From contig CALBQR010000057.1 of the NCBI GenBank assembly GCA_937899895.1, forward strand, positions 40,032 through 104,031: a DNA stretch of 64,000 nt, written 5' to 3'. Source of the DNA: an uncultured Alistipes sp. Its GTDB lineage: Bacteria; Bacteroidota; Bacteroidia; Bacteroidales; Rikenellaceae. Under the pieces are notes generated by a model, which worked only from the letters and a program-made list of their open reading frames with translations, searched no databases and was not told where the DNA came from. This document shows, piece after piece, positions 58,833 through 64,000 of this stretch. Made by a program: the position numbers and the translations under genes. The first letter of the stretch is position 1; every line of letters starts with the position of its first letter.

Positions 58833-60767
58833 ATGATTTCGATCGACAACGTAACCGTCAGCTTTGGCGGCTGGACACTCTTCGACCAAATTTCATTCTT
58901 GGTAAATCCCAAGGATCGCATAGGTCTTGTCGGCAAGAACGGCGCGGGCAAAACTACCCTCCTACGCATTATCACGGGGGAGCAACAGCCTACGTCGGGT
59001 GTTGTTACGCGCAATAGCGACTGCACGATCGGCTACCTGCCACAGCAGATGAAGGTGGCCGATACGACCACGCTCATTGACGAAACGGCAAAAGCCTTCG
59101 CCGAAGTGCTTGAAATTGAGGCCGAGATCGAGCGCATCACAACCGCATTGGCTGAACGCGAAGATTACGACTCGCCCGAATACGAGCAGTTGATGCACCG
59201 CCTTGACGAGTGCAACAATCGCTATCACATTCTGGGAGGCGACAGTCGTGAGGCCGACATCGAAAAGACTCTGCTCGGATTGGGTTTCCGCCGCGAAGAT
59301 TTCGACCGCCCCACAAGCCAATTTTCGGGCGGCTGGCGTATGCGTATCGAGTTGGCAAAGTTGCTCCTGCGTCGTCCGTCGATATTTTTGCTTGACGAGC
59401 CTACGAACCACCTCGACATCGAGTCTATTCAGTGGCTCGAAGAGTATTTGCGAAATTATAATGGTGCGGTGTTGCTTATTTCGCACGACCGCGCCTTCCT
59501 TGATAACGTAACAAATCGCACGATCGAGATCTCACTTGGCAAGATTTACGACTACAAAGTACCTTATAGCAAGTATGTTATCCTGCGCCGCGAACGCCGC
59601 GAGCAGCAGATGGCAGCCTATGAGAACCAACAACGTATGATCGAGAAGACCGAGGAGTTCATCGAACGTTTCCGTTACAAACCGACCAAGTCGAATCAGG
59701 TCCAGTCGCGCATCAAGCAGCTCGAACGCTTGGAGCGTATCGAGGTCGATGAGGAGGATCTATCGACGCTGAATATCAAATTTCCACCTGCACCACGTTC
59801 GGGACAGATCGTGGCCGAGGTGAAGGAGGTGGGCAAGAGTTTCGGCTCGAAGCACGTTTTCAGCGGTGCCAATTTCGTTATCGAACGCGGTGAGAAGATC
59901 GCCCTTGTGGGTCGCAATGGCGAGGGTAAAACCACCTTTGCGCGTATGTTAGTCAGCGAATTGCAGGCAAGCGAAGGCTCAATCCGCCTCGGTGCAAATG
60001 TCAATGTCGGATACTACGCCCAGAATCAGGAGGATCTGATGGATGGCGAGATTACCGTTTTCGACACATTGGATCGCGTTGCAGTAGGCGATATTCGCAC
60101 TCGTCTGCGCGATATTTTGGGAGCCTTTCTGTTCCGAGGCGAGGATATCGACAAGAAGGTCAAGGTGCTGTCCGGCGGCGAACGCGCCCGTCTGGCAATG
60201 GCGCGAATGATGCTCGAACCGCACAACCTGATTGTAATGGACGAGCCGACAAACCATATGGATATGCGCTCGAAAGACATTCTGAAAGAGGCTCTTATGC
60301 GCTTCGACGGAACGGTGGTCGTTGTTTCGCACGATCGAGAGTTCCTTGACGGAATGGTCGATAAAATATATGAGTTCCGCGATGGCGGCGTTAAGGAATA
60401 CCTTGGCGGCATCTATTACTTCCTCGAAAAGCGCAAGGTCGAGTCGCTGGCCGAAATCGAACGCAAAGCGACCACCACAACCGTAGCGAAGGATAGCACT
60501 GCACCCTCTTCGGGCAAACTCTCATACGAGCAGAAGAAGGAGCAGGAGAAACAGATTCGCAAATTGCGCAAGGCGGTCGAGGCGATCGAAACAGAGCTGG
60601 CCGAGATCGAGGGGCAGATCGCCGAGTATGATGCACGTTTTGCCTCGGCGACCGAATACAACGAGGCCGACTATCGTGCTTACGACGAGTTGAAAACACG
60701 TTACGACCACCAAATGCACGAGTGGGAGAAGGCGAGCTATGAACTTGAATTGATCGAAGAAAATTAA
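58833..60767 (+). CDS. ABC-F family ATPase (Uup/YheS-like)
   Basis: A 644-aa soluble protein with two ABC domains and no membrane part. Domain 1 has Walker A GKNGAGKTT and signature FSGGWRMR; domain 2 has GRNGEGKTT and LSGGERAR. The linker between them (about 240-310) is basic and helical, and the C-terminus (about 555-644) is a coiled coil (EQKKEQEKQIRKLRKAVEAI). ABC-F proteins act on ribosomes, rescuing stalled peptides; a resistance role is possible for some members but nothing here shows it. The second gene of the rpe operon. Confidence 0.95.
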   Translation: MISIDNVTVSFGGWTLFDQISFLVNPKDRIGLVGKNGAGKTTLLRIITGEQQPTSGVVTRNSDCTIGYLPQQMKVADTTTLIDETAKAFAEVLEIEAEIERITTALAEREDYDSPEYEQLMHRLDECNNRYHILGGDSREADIEKTLLGLGFRREDFDRPTSQFSGGWRMRIELAKLLLRRPSIFLLDEPTNHLDIESIQWLEEYLRNYNGAVLLISHDRAFLDNVTNRTIEISLGKIYDYKVPYSKYVILRRERREQQMAAYENQQRMIEKTEEFIERFRYKPTKSNQVQSRIKQLERLERIEVDEEDLSTLNIKFPPAPRSGQIVAEVKEVGKSFGSKHVFSGANFVIERGEKIALVGRNGEGKTTFARMLVSELQASEGSIRLGANVNVGYYAQNQEDLMDGEITVFDTLDRVAVGDIRTRLRDILGAFLFRGEDIDKKVKVLSGGERARLAMARMMLEPHNLIVMDEPTNHMDMRSKDILKEALMRFDGTVVVVSHDREFLDGMVDKIYEFRDGGVKEYLGGIYYFLEKRKVESLAEIERKATTTTVAKDSTAPSSGKLSYEQKKEQEKQIRKLRKAVEAIETELAEIEGQIAEYDARFASATEYNEADYRAYDELKTRYDHQMHEWEKASYELELIEEN

Positions 60768-60780
60768 AAAGAGAGAAGAT

Positions 60781-61512
60781 ATGGCAGAGAATCTTATTTT
60801 CGGAATACGCCCCGTAGCCGAGGCTATCGAAGCGGGAAAGCAGATCGAAAAACTCTATATCCGCAAGGGTGCAGAGGGACAGTTGATGACGGAGTTGCGC
60901 GACTTATGCTATCGCCACCACATTCACATTCAAGAGGTTCCCGTCGAGAAGTTGAATCGTTTGACACGTGGCAACCACCAAGGCGTTGTGGCACAGATCG
61001 CCTCAATCGAATACGCCTCGATTGAGGATATTTTCGAGCGTGTGCCCGATGATGAGACCCCACTGATTGTGATCTTCGACGGCGTTACAGACGTGCGAAA
61101 TTTCGGAGCCATTGCCCGCTCGGCCGAGTGTGCAGGAGCGCACGGACTGATCGTACCGCTTAAAAATGCTGCACCCGTCAATGCCGAGGCTATTCGCTCG
61201 TCAGCCGGCGCACTGACCGCGATCCCCGTCTGCCGCGTTGGCTCGATCCGCAACACAATCAAGATGTTGCAAACCGAGGGGTATCAGATTGTTGCAGCTA
61301 CCGAAAAGAGTCGCAAACTACTCTACGATGCAGATTTCACCCGTCCGACTGCGATCGTAATGGGTAACGAGGAGCGCGGTATCTCGAAGGAGGTGATGAA
61401 ACTCTGCGACGAGCAGTTGGCAATTCCGATGATCGGTCATATTGAGTCGCTCAACGTATCGGCCGCTGCGGCTGTTATGCTCTTCGAGGTCGTTCGTCAG
61501 CGTATCGGCTAA
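60781..61512 (+). CDS. rlmB: 23S rRNA (guanosine-2'-O-)-methyltransferase
   Basis: A 243-aa SPOUT methyltransferase that likely modifies G2251 in the peptidyl transferase region. An N-terminal L30e-like substrate-binding domain (FGIRPVAEAI, GNHQGVVAQI) is followed by the knotted domain with VTDVRNFGAIARSAECAGAHG, VMGNEERGIS and IPMIGHIESLNVSAAAAVMLFE. A third gene in the rpe operon. Confidence 0.95.
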   Translation: MAENLIFGIRPVAEAIEAGKQIEKLYIRKGAEGQLMTELRDLCYRHHIHIQEVPVEKLNRLTRGNHQGVVAQIASIEYASIEDIFERVPDDETPLIVIFDGVTDVRNFGAIARSAECAGAHGLIVPLKNAAPVNAEAIRSSAGALTAIPVCRVGSIRNTIKMLQTEGYQIVAATEKSRKLLYDADFTRPTAIVMGNEERGISKEVMKLCDEQLAIPMIGHIESLNVSAAAAVMLFEVVRQRIG

Positions 61513-61516
61513 CTCA

Positions 61517-62221
61517 ATGAAACAGAGCCACAACCACCCTACTCTCGGTCCGATCGAGATCGAGCGAGTGGCGCGTGCCCGAAATATTCGTATCTCGGTG
61601 CGCAATGAGTGTGTGCGTGTAGCCTACCCGTGGTTTTCATCGCGCGAAAGAGCGTTGCAATTTCTTGAAACAAAGTTAGATTGGGTCATCGCCACACTCA
61701 CCAAACAACGCGAAAAGGCTGCACAACGCCTTATCCGCCCGCCTTTTCGCACGCGACAACACGAATTGGTCATTCTCTGCGATCCGAACTGCACACTGCC
61801 CTCGGTGCGTATTACGTCAGATAAGGTTACGGTGCGCCACCACCCCGACTCGGATATCACCGACAGCGACGTTCAACAAATTATAAATAAGGGAGTTACC
61901 GAGGCTTTGCGCAGCGAAGCGAAAGAGTATATACCGCAGAGAGTCGAGGAGATTGCACGCCGAATTGGTCTTGAATATCGTTCGGTATCGATTCGTGCAA
62001 CGCGCAGTAAATGGGGAAGTTGCACGTCGCGCAACGATCTGTCGATGAGCGTATATTTGATGTTGCTACCCGACCACCTGATCGATTTCATTATTATCCA
62101 CGAACTCTGCCACACCGTTCATCGCAACCACTCGGCAGCCTTTCACGCATTGGTCAATCACCACGTTGGCGGCCGTGAAAAAGAGTTAAACCGCGAATTA
62201 AAGCAGTTCCACCCACTTTAA
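61517..62221 (+). CDS. YgjP/SprT-like zinc metallopeptidase (DUF45)
   Basis: A 234-aa soluble protein. The start at 61517 (4 bp after rlmB) is preferred over an upstream in-frame Met inside rlmB. RSKWGSCTSRNDLSMS and the zinc motif IIHELCHTVHRNHSAAF (HELCH 195-199) identify the M48-like YgjP/WLM-like peptidase family, with the third ligand expected in the following HH region. Substrate unknown. Last gene of the rpe operon. An Arg/Lys-rich N-terminal half is odd but common for this family. Confidence 0.9.
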   Translation: MKQSHNHPTLGPIEIERVARARNIRISVRNECVRVAYPWFSSRERALQFLETKLDWVIATLTKQREKAAQRLIRPPFRTRQHELVILCDPNCTLPSVRITSDKVTVRHHPDSDITDSDVQQIINKGVTEALRSEAKEYIPQRVEEIARRIGLEYRSVSIRATRSKWGSCTSRNDLSMSVYLMLLPDHLIDFIIIHELCHTVHRNHSAAFHALVNHHVGGREKELNRELKQFHPL

Positions 62222-62266
62222 TTCACGGTTACACAAATCTCTATCGAATAACTCTCCGATGATCGG

Positions 62267-62569
62267 CTAAAAACCGTCATTGGCCATTCGCGACGCAAAT
62301 ATCCCCAGACAGATCAGATAGATCACAACGGCTGCAAGGCCCGTAAAAAAGGCGATCTTAACCCATTTCAGGGCTTGTCCCGATAGACGTTCCGCTTCGG
62401 TTTCGTCGCCCGAATAGAAGGCATTTTCGACACGCGCCGCATTGATAATGCCGATGATACCGAATGGCAGACAGCAGAAAATCGTTGCCAAAATCGACTC
62501 CACCAAATAGGTCTTTGGCGGAATTTTCTCCGAGGGAGCAGAATACGAGGAGTTATTCGTCATCTTCAT
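62267..62569 (-). CDS. CD225/dispanin-family small membrane protein
   Basis: A 100-aa protein. The start at 62569 (Met3 at 62563 is an alternative) follows the promoter; the longer frame runs through it. A polar Ser/Pro-rich N-terminus precedes the two-helix CD225 domain: YLVESILATIFCCLPFGIIGIINAARVE (about 20-47, first helix with paired Cys) and QALKWVKIAFFTGLAAVVIYLI (about 65-88). Bacterial members often lie near transporters or stand alone; function unknown. The gene is divergent from a flavin reductase gene. Confidence 0.85.
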   Translation of the reverse strand: MKMTNNSSYSAPSEKIPPKTYLVESILATIFCCLPFGIIGIINAARVENAFYSGDETEAERLSGQALKWVKIAFFTGLAAVVIYLICLGIFASRMANDGF

Positions 62570-62596
62570 ACTATCGATTTTTTGAATTTGATTGTA

Positions 62597-62604
62597 CAAA
62601 TATA
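62597..62604 (-). promoter_or_regulatory. Promoter -7 element for the CD225 gene
   Basis: Minus strand TATATTTG, 27 bp ahead of the chosen start. Confidence 0.7.
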
Positions 62605-62625
62605 GAGAATTTGAAACAAAAAAGC

Positions 62626-62633
62626 TATATTTG
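62626..62633 (+). promoter_or_regulatory. Promoter -7 element for the flavin reductase gene
   Basis: Plus strand TATATTTG, 22 bp ahead of the start; the -33 region is weak. Confidence 0.7.
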
Positions 62634-62655
62634 TAGAAACGAAAATTCACGCACA

Positions 62656-63231
62656 ATGAAACAGAATTGGAAACCCGGCACAATGGTCTATCCTCTGCCC
62701 GCCGTGCTGGTCAGCTGCGGCGCGACGCCCGACGAATATAACCTTATCACAATCGCTTGGACGGGTACCGTATGTTCCGAGCCGCCAATGTGTTACATCT
62801 CCGTACGCCGCGAGCGACACTCCTACGATATCATCAAGCGCACGGGCGAATTTGTCATCAATCTCACCACCGAAGCTCTGGCCGAGGCGACCGATTGGTG
62901 CGGAGTGCGTTCGGGCCGCGAGTATAACAAATTCGAGGTGTGTGGCCTTACACCCTCGCCCGCAGCGATGGTAAATGCGCCGATTATCGAGGAGGCTCCG
63001 ATTGCGATCGAGTGCCGCGTGCGCGAGGTGATTGAACTCGGTTCGCACGATATGTTCTTGGCCGATGTGGTTAATGTGCAGGCCGACGAGGCATACATCA
63101 ACCCCGAAACGGGTCGTTTCGAGTTGGAGCGTGCCCGCCCGATTACCTATATGCACGGCCACTACTACTCTCTCGGTCAACAGATTGGACGTTTCGGCTG
63201 GACCGTGCAACGTAAGCGCAAGAAGAGATAG
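62656..63231 (+). CDS. Flavin reductase family protein
   Basis: A 191-aa split-barrel FMN-binding protein. PLPAVLVSCGATPDEYNLITIAWTG and PPMCYISVRRERHSYDII are the flavin-site segments of the family, and the C-terminal segment RFELERARPITYMHGHYYSLG closes the domain. Such proteins reduce free flavin or use bound FMN in oxygenase pairs; the partner is unknown. The chosen ATG at 62656 follows the promoter. Single gene with a strong terminator. Confidence 0.9.
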   Translation: MKQNWKPGTMVYPLPAVLVSCGATPDEYNLITIAWTGTVCSEPPMCYISVRRERHSYDIIKRTGEFVINLTTEALAEATDWCGVRSGREYNKFEVCGLTPSPAAMVNAPIIEEAPIAIECRVREVIELGSHDMFLADVVNVQADEAYINPETGRFELERARPITYMHGHYYSLGQQIGRFGWTVQRKRKKR

Positions 63232-63255
63232 GCTGACACCTATTTAATAATAGAC

Positions 63256-63293
63256 AAAACCGCGCCCCTCACAATGAAGGACGCGGTTTTTTA
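63256..63293. terminator. Terminator between flavin reductase and DUF4923 genes
   Basis: AAAACCGCG and CGCGGTTTT form a 9-bp stem, followed by TTAG and preceded by an A-run, between convergent genes. Confidence 0.85.
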
Positions 63294-63310
63294 GTTGATC
63301 GTCGAAACGA

Positions 63311-63904
63311 CTACTTCGCAAAGGTCATTCCAAGACTCATACCATCGTATTGATCTGCAACTTTCGAGATTGACGCAATCGACGAGTTATTCGACACCGC
63401 CGACAAACCCTTGACAATCTTCAACATCTTATCGGCCGCAAACAGCAGTTTCAAGTCGCCACCCGACAACTTTGCCTCGCCCTTGATCTTGCCGATCTTG
63501 ACCGCGGTCTTGGTCGTAAAGTTGAGCGTCAAGGCATTGGACACACTATCGAACTCGTATGTTCCCTGCAAGGTGCGTTTGCCGACAACCAGCGTAAATT
63601 GCTTATCCTCGGTCAGCGTGATCGCCGCCGAGCCAGCCTTCAAACCCACCTTCTCGTAGTAGGGAGCCAGCTTTTTCTCGATCGTGCCGACCATTAGTGA
63701 GCTACCCGCCTGCGCCAGAACATTCTCGCTTTTAAGCTGAATTGCAGGGCGATTATAGCCCCACTCGCCTACGATTGTCTGCTCGGTGGTCGTATTGCCC
63801 TTAACGGCATTAACCACACCGCCCAAAATATCCTTCAAGCTCTGCGCCTGAACTGCTGCGGCAGAGAAGAAGATCGCTACCGCCAATACTAAAACTTTTT
63901 TCAT
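63311..63904 (-). CDS. DUF4923 family secreted protein
   Basis: A 197-aa exported protein (signal about 1-20, VQAQ). The mature N-terminus has a helix with SLKDILGGVVNAVKG, and the rest is a lipocalin-like beta series (TIVGEWGYNRPAIQLKSENVL, ITLTEDKQFTLVVGKRTLQGTYEF, NALTLNF) typical of DUF4923. Its function is unknown; small-ligand binding is a guess from the fold. The preceding gene ends 8 bp upstream, so both are on one transcript. Confidence 0.85.
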   Translation of the reverse strand: MKKVLVLAVAIFFSAAAVQAQSLKDILGGVVNAVKGNTTTEQTIVGEWGYNRPAIQLKSENVLAQAGSSLMVGTIEKKLAPYYEKVGLKAGSAAITLTEDKQFTLVVGKRTLQGTYEFDSVSNALTLNFTTKTAVKIGKIKGEAKLSGGDLKLLFAADKMLKIVKGLSAVSNNSSIASISKVADQYDGMSLGMTFAK

Positions 63905-63912
63905 CTGCTTCT

Positions 63913-64000
63913 TTACTTAATTTTAGCCTGCCATTCAGCCGCAACTGCATCGCTCGGCATTCGCCAATCGCCTCGCGGAGAGAGAGATACCGATCCAACC
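63913..64000 (-). CDS. C-terminal end of an unidentified protein
   Basis: An open frame enters from the window end and stops at 63913-63915, encoding VGSVSLSPRGDWRMPSDA and ending AEWQAKIK. The 8-bp gap to the next gene and sensible composition support it as a real C-terminus. Too short to name. Confidence 0.5.
   Translation of the reverse strand, partial: VGSVSLSPRGDWRMPSDAVAAEWQAKIK

Overview
The window reads as a chromosomal segment of a Bacteroidales bacterium, most likely Alistipes or another Rikenellaceae. This is inference from content: about two dozen TAnnTTTG-type -7 promoter elements (often with TTTG or TTG 19-21 bp upstream), an LpxC-FabZ fusion, a NagB/PIG-L fusion, a DUF4295 gene after rpmB-rpmG, a rSAM/lipoprotein pair, DUF4923, DUF4878 and GIN-domain proteins, and fairly GC-rich coding sequence. 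No GC value or search was computed. No phage, integrase, transposase, CRISPR array or rRNA was seen. One tRNA gene (Pro, anticodon CGG) is present.

Layout. 1-3.1 kb: the 3' part of an RND efflux pump and its TolC-like partner. 3.2-8.6 kb: a leftward four-gene unit (aroQ, polysaccharide flippase, alkaline phosphatase, GH20 hexosaminidase). 8.6-16.4 kb: envelope and secreted proteins (beta-barrel, metallophosphatase, ECF sigma/anti-sigma/GIN-domain operon, lipoproteins, M48 peptidase) plus a frameshifted DUF6624 gene. 16.5-22.3 kb: BASS-type transporter, PurF-type amidotransferase, NagB/PIG-L fusion and canonical nagB. 22.6-27.4 kb: lpxC/fabZ and lpxA, a TonB-like protein, and a K+/H+ antiporter. 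27.4-32.4 kb: dusB, cysQ, and a three-gene membrane cluster with a pseudo-receiver, a HEAT-like protein and a divergent GT2-like protein. 32.5-41.7 kb: ribosomal protein genes, zinc ABC components, rSAM/lipoprotein pair, pseudouridine synthase, tRNA-Pro, pdxB, pyrD, cinA, rpmB-rpmG-DUF4295. 41.7-48.5 kb: lipoproteins, the rimP-nusA-infB operon, mazG. 48.8-56.6 kb: a VWA protein with a WG-repeat pseudokinase, DPP IV, nadC, an aminotransferase, and a WG-repeat kinase. 56.7-64 kb: rmuC, rpe, an ABC-F protein, rlmB, a metallopeptidase, a CD225 protein, a flavin reductase and DUF4923.

Most is core metabolism and envelope biology. The less ordinary parts are: (i) three intergenic copies of a 75-85 bp structured repeat with covarying stems around a conserved GGGGCGG; (ii) a 28-bp tandem repeat whose period matches Bacteroidetes promoter spacing and yields divergent promoters; (iii) the pseudo-receiver/HEAT/GT2-like cluster; (iv) the VWA plus pseudokinase-WG pair with a nearby catalytic-looking kinase-WG paralogue; (v) the rSAM/lipoprotein pair; (vi) a NagB-like fusion that has lost two catalytic residues next to an intact NagB.
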